This document shows positions 17,682 to 25,392 of a DNA stretch of 64,000 nucleotides, in pieces (the stretch's first letter is position 1; each line of letters opens with the position of its first letter). Source of the DNA: Tessaracoccus sp. MC1865. GTDB taxonomy: Bacteria; Actinomycetota; Actinomycetes; Propionibacteriales; Propionibacteriaceae. A model generated the notes under the pieces. The model saw nothing but the letters and a program-made list of their open reading frames with translations. It was not told the DNA's origin and did not search any database. The position numbers were made by a program, and so were the translations under genes. The DNA lies in NCBI RefSeq assembly GCF_017815535.1, contig NZ_CP072596.1:2635614-2699613 (forward strand), written 5' to 3'.

Positions 17682-17696
17682 GCAACTTACTGCAAC
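17682..17696 (-). promoter_or_regulatory. Candidate operator GTTGC-N5-GTTGC
   Basis: On the minus strand, a perfect GTTGC-AGTAA-GTTGC element in the GH3/gnd divergent region, 63 nt upstream of gnd. Confidence 0.55.
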
Positions 17697-17758
17697 ACCT
17701 CCGGCGCCACCACCACCTCGCGACATGCTGGAGCCACACAACGTAGAAGGAGAACCCG

Positions 17759-19213
17759 ATGGCACTCGCCACCCCCACCCCGTCCAGCGCTGACATCGGC
17801 GTCACCGGCATGGGCGTCATGGGATCCAACCTGGCGCGCAACCTTGCCCGCCACGGCCACAGGGTGGCCATCCACAACCGCACCGCAGCCAAGACCGAGG
17901 CCGTGATGGCCCAACACGGCGACGAGGGAACGTTCGTCCCCGGCGAGTCGATGGACGACTTCGTGGCCTCCCTCACGTCGCCCCGCGTCGCGATCATCAT
18001 GGTTCAGGCCGGCCCCGCCACCGACGCCGTCATCGAGGAGCTCGCCTCCCGGATGGACGAGGGCGACATCATCGTCGACTGCGGCAACGCCCTGTTCTCG
18101 GACACCCGCCGCCGCGAGGCTGCGCTCCGCGAGCGCGGGCTGCACTTCGTCGGCTGCGGCGTCTCCGGCGGCGAGGAGGGAGCGCTGCTCGGCCCGTCGA
18201 TCATGCCCGGCGGCTCGGAGGAGTCCTACCGTCGCCTCGGCCCCATGCTGGAATCCATCTCCGCACATGTCGACGGCGAACCCTGCTGCACCCATGTCGG
18301 CGCGGACGGCGCCGGCCACTTCGTCAAGATGGTCCACAACGGCATCGAGTACGCCGACATGCAGGTCATCGGCGAGGCCTACGACCTCCTCCGCCGCGCG
18401 CTCAGCCTCAGCCCCGCGGAGATCGCCGACATCTTCGAGGAGTGGAACAAGGGCGACCTCGATTCCTACCTGATGGAGGTCTCCGTCGAGGTGCTGCGCC
18501 AGGTCGACGCCCGCACCGACACGCCGCTGGTTGACGTCATCGTCGACGCGGCGGGTCAGAAGGGCACCGGCGCCTGGACCACCCAGACCGCACTGACGCT
18601 GGGCGTACCCGTCACCGGCATCGGTGAGGCGACCTTCGCCCGCGGATTGTCGTCGTCGCCCGTCCAGCGCGAGGGCGCACACGGCTTCGCGTCCGAGGCC
18701 GCCGGCTGGTACATCGAGGACAGCGACGCCTTCATCGAGGACGTCCGCCAGGCGTTGTACGCGTCGAAGCTGGTGGCCTACAGCCAGGGCTTCAACCTGA
18801 TCCAGGCCGCCGCCGCCGAATATGACTGGGACATCAGCCTCGGCGACATGGCCCGCATCTGGCGCGCCGGCTGCATCATTCGGGCCCGCTTCCTCGGCGA
18901 GGTCACCCGCGCCTACGAGGGCAACCCGGATCTCCCGCTGCTCATCGGCGACAAGTACTTCTACGACAAGGTGGTGGCCGCGCTCCCGTCGTGGCGCCGC
19001 GTGGTGAGCCTCTCGGCCCTCCACGGCGTGCCGGCCCCGGTCTTCTCGTCGTCGCTGTCCTACTACGACGGGGTGCGCAGCCCCCGCCTGCCCGCCGCGC
19101 TCATCCAGGGTCAGCGCGACTACTTCGGCGCCCACACCTACAAGCGCGTCGACGACGAGGGCAGCTTCCACACCCTGTGGGCAACCGACGAGCGTCAGGA
19201 AGTGGTGAGCTGA
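17759..19213 (+). CDS. gnd: 6-phosphogluconate dehydrogenase, decarboxylating
   Basis: A 484-aa enzyme that oxidises 6-phosphogluconate to ribulose 5-phosphate and CO2 with NAD(P). The Rossmann motif is GVTGMGVMGSNLARNLARHG, followed by NRT, which favours NADP. The substrate and catalytic segments VGCGVSGGEEGALLGPSIMPGG and GHFVKMVHNGIEYADMQ (catalytic Lys, His-Asn) are intact, and length is normal. An AGAAGGAG site precedes the ATG. The kinase follows 1 nt after the stop and a LarA homologue comes next, so here it probably ends a sugar-acid catabolic route rather than serving only the pentose phosphate pathway. Confidence 0.95.
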   Translation: MALATPTPSSADIGVTGMGVMGSNLARNLARHGHRVAIHNRTAAKTEAVMAQHGDEGTFVPGESMDDFVASLTSPRVAIIMVQAGPATDAVIEELASRMDEGDIIVDCGNALFSDTRRREAALRERGLHFVGCGVSGGEEGALLGPSIMPGGSEESYRRLGPMLESISAHVDGEPCCTHVGADGAGHFVKMVHNGIEYADMQVIGEAYDLLRRALSLSPAEIADIFEEWNKGDLDSYLMEVSVEVLRQVDARTDTPLVDVIVDAAGQKGTGAWTTQTALTLGVPVTGIGEATFARGLSSSPVQREGAHGFASEAAGWYIEDSDAFIEDVRQALYASKLVAYSQGFNLIQAAAAEYDWDISLGDMARIWRAGCIIRARFLGEVTRAYEGNPDLPLLIGDKYFYDKVVAALPSWRRVVSLSALHGVPAPVFSSSLSYYDGVRSPRLPAALIQGQRDYFGAHTYKRVDDEGSFHTLWATDERQEVVS

Positions 19214-19214
19214 C

Positions 19215-20288
19215 ATGCAGCTACGGGAAGATGCGAAGTGGGCACTTGTGGTGCCAACCTCCATGGGTGTGCGGATCACGCCGGAGAACCGGCAGCCGGT
19301 GCACTCCTCGAGCCGCTACCTGATGCAGGCCACCTCGGCCGAGACCAACGTCGCCTCCGTGGCGTCCCATCTTGGCCTGCCGGTCAAGGTGCTCACCAGG
19401 TTCGTCGACGGCTCCCCCATCTCGGCGTTCATCAAGGCGGATCTGCGCGCCCGCGGCATGGCCTACGAAGGCCCGGAGGTGCCGCAGGGCGACGCCTGGG
19501 GCAACCGCCACCAGTTCAACATCGCCGACGCCGGGTTCGGCGGCCGCGCGCCGCGCGTCTGGAACGACCGCGCCGGCGAGGTGGGACTGGACCTGAAGGT
19601 CGCCGACTACGACCTGGACAAGCTGTTCCGCGACGAGGGCGTGAAGATCCTGCACCTGTCCGGCCTGGTGGCGGCGCTGTCTCCCCAGACCTCGACGTTC
19701 TGCGTGGAGCTGGCCAAGAAGGCCCGCGAGCACGGCACGGCGATCAGCTTCGACCTCAACTTCCGGGCGTCGTTCTGGAAGGGTCGCGAGGACGAACTGC
19801 ACAGGGCCTTCCACGAGATCGCCCAGCTCTGCGACATCCTCTACGGCAATGAGGAGGACTTCCAGCTGTGCCTGGGCATTCCCGGCCCGGAGGCCGGCGG
19901 CGAGGACATCGCCGACGAGATCGGCAGCTTCAAGGCCATGATCGCCCGCATCTCCGAGCGGTACCCCCGCGCCTCGTTCATCGGCACGTCGCTGCGCGAG
20001 GTCATCTCCGCCAACCACCACCGCTGGGGCATGGTGCTCTGGGGCGAGGGTGAGTTCCACGTCGCCCACCTCCGCGACATCGACGTTCTCGACCGCATCG
20101 GCGGCGGCGACGGCTCTATCGGCGGCGTCCTCCACGGCCTGCTGCGCGGTTGGCCCGCGGAGAAGTGCATGCAGTTCGGCTGGGCGACGGGGGCCCTCGC
20201 TGCCACGTCCCTCAACGACTACGGCTCCCCCATGGATGAGGCGCAGGTTTGGTCCATCTGGGAGGGCAACGCGCGTGTCCAGCGATGA
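19215..20288 (+). CDS. PfkB-family sugar (acid) kinase
   Basis: A 357-aa ribokinase-fold kinase resembling 2-keto-3-deoxygluconate kinases. It has an ETNVASVASHLGLPVKVLTRF N-terminal motif, a FDLNFRASFWKG strand and the anion-hole/catalytic segment DRIGGGDGSIGG with Asp retained but GS in place of the usual AF. It starts 1 nt after gnd and is followed by larA. Adjacency to gnd suggests gluconate is phosphorylated to 6-phosphogluconate; KDG phosphorylation is the family-based alternative. The fold is certain and the substrate open. Confidence 0.8.
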   Translation: MQLREDAKWALVVPTSMGVRITPENRQPVHSSSRYLMQATSAETNVASVASHLGLPVKVLTRFVDGSPISAFIKADLRARGMAYEGPEVPQGDAWGNRHQFNIADAGFGGRAPRVWNDRAGEVGLDLKVADYDLDKLFRDEGVKILHLSGLVAALSPQTSTFCVELAKKAREHGTAISFDLNFRASFWKGREDELHRAFHEIAQLCDILYGNEEDFQLCLGIPGPEAGGEDIADEIGSFKAMIARISERYPRASFIGTSLREVISANHHRWGMVLWGEGEFHVAHLRDIDVLDRIGGGDGSIGGVLHGLLRGWPAEKCMQFGWATGALAATSLNDYGSPMDEAQVWSIWEGNARVQR

Positions 20289-20304
20289 ATGAAGCCGCTG
20301 AGCC

Positions 20305-20327
20305 GTCCCGCGCCCCAGGTGCGGGAC
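20305..20327 (+). terminator. Inverted repeat between kinase and larA
   Basis: GTCCCGC (20305-20311) and GCGGGAC (20321-20327) form a 7-bp stem with a 9-nt loop, without a T-run. It may attenuate readthrough into larA. Confidence 0.35.
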
Positions 20328-20340
20328 GACCGGCCGGACG

Positions 20341-20346
20341 TAGGGT
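20341..20346 (+). promoter_or_regulatory. -10 element of leaderless larA promoter
   Basis: TAGGGT lies 6 nt before the larA ATG (20353), and no ribosome site is present, consistent with a separate leaderless transcript for larA. Confidence 0.45.
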
Positions 20347-20352
20347 GGTCCC

Positions 20353-21660
20353 ATGACGAAGCTGTATCCCGGAGTGCCCGACGCTGCAACCGTCGGAGGC
20401 CCAGACCAGGTCCTCACCGAGGAGCAGATCCGCACGTTCGTCCTCGATGAGCTGCGTCGCTACGACTTCGACGGCAAGCGCGTCACCCTCGTCGTGCCGG
20501 ACGGCACGCGCCACGCCCCCGTCGACATGGTGGCCAAGGTCATCCACGAGGCCCTCGGCCAGCGCCCGAAGGACGTCCGCGTGGTCATCGCGCTGGGCAC
20601 CCACGACTACATGGGCGACGAGGCCATCGGCCGGCTCATGGGCTCGGCGCCGGGACGGTTCGAGGAGACCTACCCCGGTTGGGAGATCCACAACCACGAC
20701 TGGCGCAACCACGACACCTTCGCCCACCTCGGCACCATCCCGGCCGCGCGCATCGGCGAGCTGACCGACGGCCGCCTGACTGACCGCGACATGACGGTGC
20801 TGGTCAACAAGATGGTCGTCGACACCGACATCTCGCTGGTGCTCGGCCCTGTCCTTCCCCACGAGGTGGTGGGCATCTCCGGTGGCAACAAGTACTTCTT
20901 CCCCGGACTCTCCGGCCACGACGTCATCGACATGTCCCACTGGGTGGGCGCCCTGATCACCAGCTACGAGATGATCGGATCCGTCGGCATCACCCCCGTG
21001 CGGCAGATGATCGACGCGGCGGCCGCGCTCGTCCCGTCGACGAAGCTGCTGCTCGGCATGATCGTCAAGCCCGGCTCCGACGACCTGCAGTTCATGGCCT
21101 TCGGCGACACCCGCTCCTCCTGGGAGGCCTGCGCCGAGGTGTCCAGCCAGGTGCACGTGAAATACGTGCCGAAGGCGTACAAGCGCGTGGTCTCCGTGAT
21201 CCCGCAGATGTACGAGGACATGTGGACGGGCGCGAAGGGCTTCTACAAGATGGAGCCCGTCGTCGCCGACGGCGGCGAGCTGATCATCTACGCCCCGCAC
21301 ATCAAGGACGTGTCCGTGATGCACCCGGGCATTGAGGAGATCGGCTACCACAACCGGCAGTACTTCGTCGGACAGTGGGAGCGGTTCAAGGACCACCCGT
21401 GGGGCGAGCTGGCGCACTCGACGCACCTGCGCGGCCTGGGCGACTACGACCCGGCCACCGGGGTCGAGACCAACCGCGTGACGGTGACCCTGGCCACCGG
21501 CATACCGCGGGAGGTGGTGGAGAAGATCTCGCTGAACTACCTGGACCCGGCGGATGTGGAGCTGGAGGCGATGTCGGCAGACCCGGACACGCTCGTGGTG
21601 CCCAACGCCGGCGAACTGCTGCACCGGACTGAGGAGCAGAGGGGCAAGCTCCCCGCCTGA
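20353..21660 (+). CDS. LarA-family nickel-pincer racemase/epimerase, probable D-mannonate/D-gluconate 2-epimerase
   Basis: A 435-aa member of the LarA superfamily, which interconverts alpha-hydroxy acid epimers with the nickel-pincer nucleotide cofactor. The L. plantarum LarA active-site residues are matched with near-identical spacing: Asp50-x2-Arg53 (VPDGTRH), His84 (LGTHD), His170 (LPHE), cofactor-binding Lys180 (GGNKYFFPG) and nickel ligand His196 (DMSHW). The 10- and 16-residue gaps between His170, Lys180 and His196 equal those in LarA. It sits beside 6-phosphogluconate dehydrogenase and a sugar kinase, while larE-larB-larC are inside the glucuronidase operon. Members acting on sugar acids are known in this superfamily, as far as I recall. 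A C2 epimerisation of mannonate to gluconate would complete the local pathway; lactate racemisation is the default alternative. Confidence 0.85.
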   Translation: MTKLYPGVPDAATVGGPDQVLTEEQIRTFVLDELRRYDFDGKRVTLVVPDGTRHAPVDMVAKVIHEALGQRPKDVRVVIALGTHDYMGDEAIGRLMGSAPGRFEETYPGWEIHNHDWRNHDTFAHLGTIPAARIGELTDGRLTDRDMTVLVNKMVVDTDISLVLGPVLPHEVVGISGGNKYFFPGLSGHDVIDMSHWVGALITSYEMIGSVGITPVRQMIDAAAALVPSTKLLLGMIVKPGSDDLQFMAFGDTRSSWEACAEVSSQVHVKYVPKAYKRVVSVIPQMYEDMWTGAKGFYKMEPVVADGGELIIYAPHIKDVSVMHPGIEEIGYHNRQYFVGQWERFKDHPWGELAHSTHLRGLGDYDPATGVETNRVTVTLATGIPREVVEKISLNYLDPADVELEAMSADPDTLVVPNAGELLHRTEEQRGKLPA

Positions 21661-21670
21661 GGTGACGCCA

Positions 21671-21701
21671 GATCTGGCCCGCGAAGACGCGGTGCCAGAT
21701 C
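21671..21701 (+). terminator. Hairpin downstream of larA
   Basis: GATCTGGC-CCGCG (21671-21683) pairs with CGCGG-T-GCCAGATC (21688-21701) around an AAGA loop, 10 nt after the larA stop. A second 9-bp hairpin, CGCACTACG (21703-21711) and CGTAGTGCG (21726-21734), follows at once. It is strong in structure but lacks a T-run. Confidence 0.5.
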
Positions 21702-21920
21702 CCGCACTACGGCCCGGACACGTCGCGTAGTGCGAGACCTCGCACCGAAGTCGGTGCTTGAACCGCCACCACGACGGCGGGCCGAGCCGTCTTGCGACTC
21801 TTGCCCCGTCCGAACATCACCGTCAACCCCGGAGCGCCCAACGGCCGCTGCCACCCGCTTCGTCCGCGCATTGCTGCCGTCCACCGCGGCCACGGACGAC
21901 CCGCAGGGGGTCAACGGGTG
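21690..21920 (+). repeat. Intergenic direct repeat, copy 1
   Basis: Repeated as 22063-22295 at an offset of 374-375 bp. The two copies share a 56-nt identical core (here 21823-21878), the GTAGTGCGA and TCGCACCGA blocks, the palindromic GCACCG-AAGT-CGGTGC element and the terminal GTCAACGGGTG block. Confidence 0.8.
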
Positions 21921-22062
21921 ACACCCGACCAGCTGGGGCCGCCGTCGCTCACCCGCTGGAAGCCGAGGCCGAGGATGGTGACGCTGAGCAAGGCAGCCAA
22001 CACGGCAGGTCGGCGCCAACCACGCCCGCCCGGCCAGCTTGGCCGTCCTTGGCGAACGAGCA

Positions 22063-22295
22063 CGGTGCCAGATCTCGCAGTGCCTGCGCAGGCGCGCCGC
22101 GTAGTGCGAAATCTCGCACCGACGTCGGTGCTGGAACCGACACTCCGACGGCGGGTCGAGCCGTCTTGCGACTTCTGCCACCGTCCCGACAGCACAGTCA
22201 ACCCCGGAGCGCCCAACGGCCGCTGCCACCCGCTTCGTCCGCGCATTGCTGCCATCCACCGCAGCCATAGACAACCCGCAGCCCGTCAACGGGTG
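22063..22295 (+). repeat. Intergenic direct repeat, copy 2
   Basis: Second copy of the element at 21690-21920; the 56-nt identical core is 22198-22253. Here the central palindrome is the perfect GCACCGACGTCGGTGC. The spacer between copies (about 140 bp) is not repeated. Confidence 0.8.
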
Positions 22296-22360
22296 CCACC
22301 AGATCAGCCCAGGCCGCCACCACGCGTTGGACGCCCCGCTGGACGGCCAATCAACGCTCG

Positions 22361-22414
22361 AGGTGTTGTCCGAAGCACACCAGGTGTTGTCCGTTTCCAG
22401 TCAGGTGTTGTCCG
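22361..22414 (+). repeat. Three AGGTGTTGTCCG direct repeats, 21-bp period
   Basis: Identical 12-mers at 22361-22372, 22382-22393 and 22403-22414, each separated by 9 unrelated nt, so all lie on one face of the helix. They end 49 nt before the DUF559 gene start and may be a regulator or self-recognition array. Confidence 0.7.
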
Positions 22415-22463
22415 TTGGCCCAGGCCCCTTCCCCGCCCTCGGCTCCCGTTCCAGGCTGGACCC

Positions 22464-23384
22464 GTGTATGCGCGCAAGAACATCCCAGACTCGCTCCTCA
22501 AGCAGATCGGCGAGCAGGCCCAGGTCGTCAGCACCCGGCAACTACTCGAGGGCGGGCTGAGCCGACGCATCATCGCCCGCATGGCGCAGGAGTGGACCCC
22601 GGTTGCGCCCGGTCTCCACCTCCTTGGCCCACCGTCGTTCGCGGCCGCAGCGTGGGCGGGGCTGCTGCGCGGCGGAAGCGAGGCCGTGGTGGGCGGGCTC
22701 GCCTCGGGCCACCTGCACGACGCGGTGCGCGACGCCCCGTCGAAGGTCACCGTCTGGGCGCCCAAGGCCCGGGCCGACTTTGATCTCGACCGATGGCAGA
22801 TCCGGTTCCGCCGCGCCACCCGGCACGGTGTGCTGAGCCTCCGTCGGACCACCGTCGAGGTGACGATGCTGGACATCGCGGACGAGACGACGGAGAACGA
22901 CGCCGTCTCGGCAGTCGCGCGGGCACTGGCGAAAGGGCTGACGACCCCCGAGCGGGTCCTCAAGCAACTGGAGGCGACACCCGGGGTCAGGCACCGGGCT
23001 GTCCTGCGCGAACTGTGCGGCCAGGCGGGCCGCGGAATCGAGAGTGCGCTCGAGTGGCGGTTCCATACCGAGGTGCTCCTACGCCACGGGCTGCCCATCC
23101 CGGAGCGGCAGGTGCAACGCATGGCGGGCCGAGCGGACGCCTACTACCGCGAGTACAACCTCATCATCGAGCTCGACGGGATGCGCGACCATGCGGACGG
23201 CTCGCAAGACATGCTGAGAGACAACGACAACGCCGTCCACCACGACGGCCGGACGCTGCGCTTCGGCTGGAACGGCGTCATGTACGAAAGTTGCCGCGCG
23301 GCCGGACAGGTGGCCTCGCTGCTCTGGAAAGGCGGCTGGCCAGACCTCCCCTCCCGCTGCGCCCGCTGCGTGCCGGCCCGGTGA
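22464..23384 (+). CDS. AbiEi-like/DUF559 protein with Vsr-type nuclease fold
   Basis: A 306-aa protein. The N-terminal part (about 1-90) resembles the AbiEi-type antitoxin winged helix: VVSTRQLLEGGLSRRIIARMAQEW followed by PGLHLL. The C-terminal part (about 190-300) has the DUF559/PD-(D/E)XK-like pattern GIESALEWRFHTEVLLRHGLP and YREYNLIIELDGMRDH. The GTG at 22464 matches the usual N-terminus of the family (VYARKNIP); the frame is open far upstream but without start signals. No partner toxin gene is adjacent. Such orphan proteins are common in actinobacteria and their role is unknown. Confidence 0.75.
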   Translation: MYARKNIPDSLLKQIGEQAQVVSTRQLLEGGLSRRIIARMAQEWTPVAPGLHLLGPPSFAAAAWAGLLRGGSEAVVGGLASGHLHDAVRDAPSKVTVWAPKARADFDLDRWQIRFRRATRHGVLSLRRTTVEVTMLDIADETTENDAVSAVARALAKGLTTPERVLKQLEATPGVRHRAVLRELCGQAGRGIESALEWRFHTEVLLRHGLPIPERQVQRMAGRADAYYREYNLIIELDGMRDHADGSQDMLRDNDNAVHHDGRTLRFGWNGVMYESCRAAGQVASLLWKGGWPDLPSRCARCVPAR

Positions 23385-23424
23385 CCGACGGTCACATAAC
23401 CGACACGTCACCTCGACCCCCCGT

Positions 23425-23472
23425 CGTAGTGACAGATGTGGCACCCGGGACGGTTCCAGAATCGTCACTACG
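23425..23472. repeat. Hairpin related to the upstream repeat
   Basis: CGTAGTGAC (23425-23433) and GTCACTACG (23464-23472) form perfect 9-bp arms. The start resembles the CGTAGTGCG block of the repeats at 21726 and 22100, so similar elements flank the DUF559 gene on both sides. Confidence 0.5.
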
Positions 23473-23520
23473 CGGGCTCCGGAAGCGTTGTGTCGAGTTC
23501 GACACCTGGACAGCAACGAA

Positions 23521-23551
23521 ACGGCCCCCGCACCAGGAGTGCGGGGGCCGT
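23521..23551 (-). terminator. Strong terminator of the transporter gene
   Basis: Perfect 13-bp arms ACGGCCCCCGCAC (23521-23533) and GTGCGGGGGCCGT (23539-23551), loop CAGGA. On the minus strand it is followed by TTTCGTT, placing it 16 nt after the transporter stop. Confidence 0.85.
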
Positions 23552-23567
23552 GCCGTGGGAACAGAGG

Positions 23568-25106
23568 TCACTCGCGCGGATCGTTGGCGATGTTGCCGCG
23601 GCGGGCGCCGGTCTCGCCGTGGGTCACACCGCTGGCGGCCGGGATGACGTCGGCGGCGGCCGGGTCGACCGACTGAGCCGAATCGGGCTCCACAGCGGCG
23701 GCGCGGGCCTGCAGCGTCTGGAAGTTGTCCATGACCTGCCTGCGGCCGAGCGGGTACCAGAAGAGCATGATGGCGGAGGTGATCAGGTACAGGATGCCCG
23801 GCACCAGCAGGAACAGCAGGTAGATGCCGTTCTTGGTCTCCAACGACTGCTGGGCCCCTGCCTGCGCGGCCTCGGAGCTGTAGCCGATGGAGCCCACGGC
23901 CCAGCCGACGACGTAGCCGGCGGCGGCCTGGCCGAGCTTGCGGCTCCAGCTGTAGATGGCGTACACGGTGCCGTCGTCGCGTTCGCCGGTCTTGATCTCC
24001 TGGTAGTCGAGGACGTCGGTGATGACCGCCCAGACGAGGGTGTTGTACATCGCCACGCCGATGGACAGGACGAAGAACAGCGCGATGAACAGCCAAGGGT
24101 TCGAGATCTTCATGATCCACATGACGATCGAGAGCAGCCCGGAGACGGCGAGCATGGTGCCGATCATCTCCTTCTTGCCGAACTTCATGGCCAGGCGGGT
24201 GGCGACCAGCGCGATGATGAAGACAGGGGCGATGGCGACGATCTGCGCGGTCGACATCATGCCGCCGTTGTTGAAGTAGTCCTTCCACAGGTACGCGGTG
24301 GTGGTGGAGGCGATCTGGTTGCCGATGAGGAAGACGATGGCGCCGATGACCAGGGCGATCAGGGGGCGGTTCTTCGTCAGGGTGCCCAGCATCTGACCGA
24401 ACGAGGCCTGCTGGTCCTTGGGCTTGAGGATGGACTGGACGCGCTCCTCGACGTTGAAGTAGCACAGCGCGTAGCAGGCGACTGCGGCGATGGCACAGGC
24501 GACGGCGGCCAGCGCCATCCGGGTGGGGTCGAGCTGGTCGACGCCGTTGGCGTTCTGCACGAACACAACCTGGGGCAGCACGGCCGAGATCAGGAGGAAG
24601 GCGAGTTGGGCGCCCACGGAGCGGAACACGGACAGCGACGCGCGGTGCTCGGGATTGTTGGAGATGACCGCAGCCATGGAGCCGTAGGGGATGTTGATCA
24701 TCGTGTAGAAGACCGAGCCCCACACCACGTAGGTGACGCACATGTAGATCACGCGCACCGCGTAGCTCGCATCGACGGCGAACGGCATGAACATCATCGC
24801 GCCGGCCAGGGCGACTGGGATGGCGATGCGGAGGATCCACGGCTTGAAGCGGCCGCTCGACGAGGGCTTCAGCACGTCGACGAGGCGCCCCATGCCCACA
24901 TCGGTGAAGGCGTCGAGGAGGCGGGCCAGCAGGAACAGCAGACCAACATGGGCCGGGTTGATGCCCATCACGTCGGTGTAGAACACCATGAAGAACATCA
25001 TTTGGAGCATGAAGGTGAAGTCGTTGCCGAAGTCACCGAAGAGGTAGCCGATCTTGTCGCGCCACCCGAAGGGGCGAACTGTCCGGTTCTGAGTGCTGAT
25101 GGACAT
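23568..25106 (-). CDS. GPH-family glycoside/hexuronide:cation symporter
   Basis: A 512-aa inner-membrane transporter of the glycoside-pentoside-hexuronide:cation symporter family, like E. coli UidB. About twelve hydrophobic helices are visible. The family signatures FGWRDKIGYLFGDFGNDFTFML near the N-terminus, the LLDAFTDVGMGRLVD loop, and VLDYQEIKTGERDDGTVYAIYSWSRKLGQA in the middle are all present. The start follows a GGAGACGGAAACA leader. It is divergent from the beta-glucuronidase gene over a 286-nt regulatory region, which makes a glucuronide the likely substrate. Confidence 0.9.
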   Translation of the reverse strand: MSISTQNRTVRPFGWRDKIGYLFGDFGNDFTFMLQMMFFMVFYTDVMGINPAHVGLLFLLARLLDAFTDVGMGRLVDVLKPSSSGRFKPWILRIAIPVALAGAMMFMPFAVDASYAVRVIYMCVTYVVWGSVFYTMINIPYGSMAAVISNNPEHRASLSVFRSVGAQLAFLLISAVLPQVVFVQNANGVDQLDPTRMALAAVACAIAAVACYALCYFNVEERVQSILKPKDQQASFGQMLGTLTKNRPLIALVIGAIVFLIGNQIASTTTAYLWKDYFNNGGMMSTAQIVAIAPVFIIALVATRLAMKFGKKEMIGTMLAVSGLLSIVMWIMKISNPWLFIALFFVLSIGVAMYNTLVWAVITDVLDYQEIKTGERDDGTVYAIYSWSRKLGQAAAGYVVGWAVGSIGYSSEAAQAGAQQSLETKNGIYLLFLLVPGILYLITSAIMLFWYPLGRRQVMDNFQTLQARAAAVEPDSAQSVDPAAADVIPAASGVTHGETGARRGNIANDPRE

Positions 25107-25232
25107 TTGTTTCCGTCTCCTTCGACGAGGCAGCACCCGTGCTGCCGAGGCCAGTGCAGTTCGGTACCGCACCGATCTGCTCCCATAGGTTGATGAAGTA
25201 AATGTCTCATTCGAGTCGCTGGCGACCTCAAA

Positions 25233-25247
25233 GTTGCCGTCTGTTGC
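25233..25247 (+). promoter_or_regulatory. Candidate operator GTTGC-N5-GTTGC
   Basis: Perfect direct repeat GTTGC-CGTCT-GTTGC in the transporter/gusA divergent region, preceded by AAA. Confidence 0.55.
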
Positions 25248-25307
25248 ACCCCGGCCAATTTGACAATTCAACAACGTGTCGGATGCGCCGAGCCATACCG
25301 GGCCACT

Positions 25308-25322
25308 GCAACTTATGGCAAT
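25308..25322 (-). promoter_or_regulatory. Candidate operator ATTGC-N5-GTTGC
   Basis: Minus-strand copy, one mismatch from consensus, in the transporter/gusA divergent region. With the copy at 17682 it shares GCAACTTA on the plus strand. Confidence 0.45.
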
Positions 25323-25337
25323 CTGGGGGAAGGCAAA

Positions 25338-25352
25338 GTTGCCGCGGGTTGA
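25338..25352 (+). promoter_or_regulatory. Candidate operator GTTGC-N5-GTTGA
   Basis: Third copy in this intergenic region, preceded by AAA and 41 nt before the gusA start, one mismatch from consensus. Confidence 0.45.
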
Positions 25353-25392
25353 ATTGAGGCACTGACCCGGACCCTCAAGCAAAGGAGCTCAC

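Larger units (their letters stand above)
21661..22463. other. Non-coding, repeat-rich intergenic region
   Basis: About 800 bases between larA and the DUF559 gene with no supported CDS. It holds several GC-rich hairpins, two diverged copies of a roughly 230-bp element and a triple 12-mer repeat. Open frames cross it only because of base composition; none has a ribosome site or recognisable product. Confidence 0.6.

Noticed and set aside
22361-22414. CRISPR array
   Set aside because: The repeats are only 12 nt with 9-nt spacers, there are three copies, and no cas genes occur in the window.
21792-22463. Upstream extension of the DUF559 gene as a 530-aa protein
   Set aside because: The added 224 residues are Pro/Arg/Ala-rich, cross two copies of a DNA repeat and have no start signal; the family N-terminus begins at GTG 22464.
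21661-23567. Insertion sequence or genomic island around the repeats
   Set aside because: No transposase, integrase, terminal inverted repeats or target duplications were seen; only short hairpins flank the gene.
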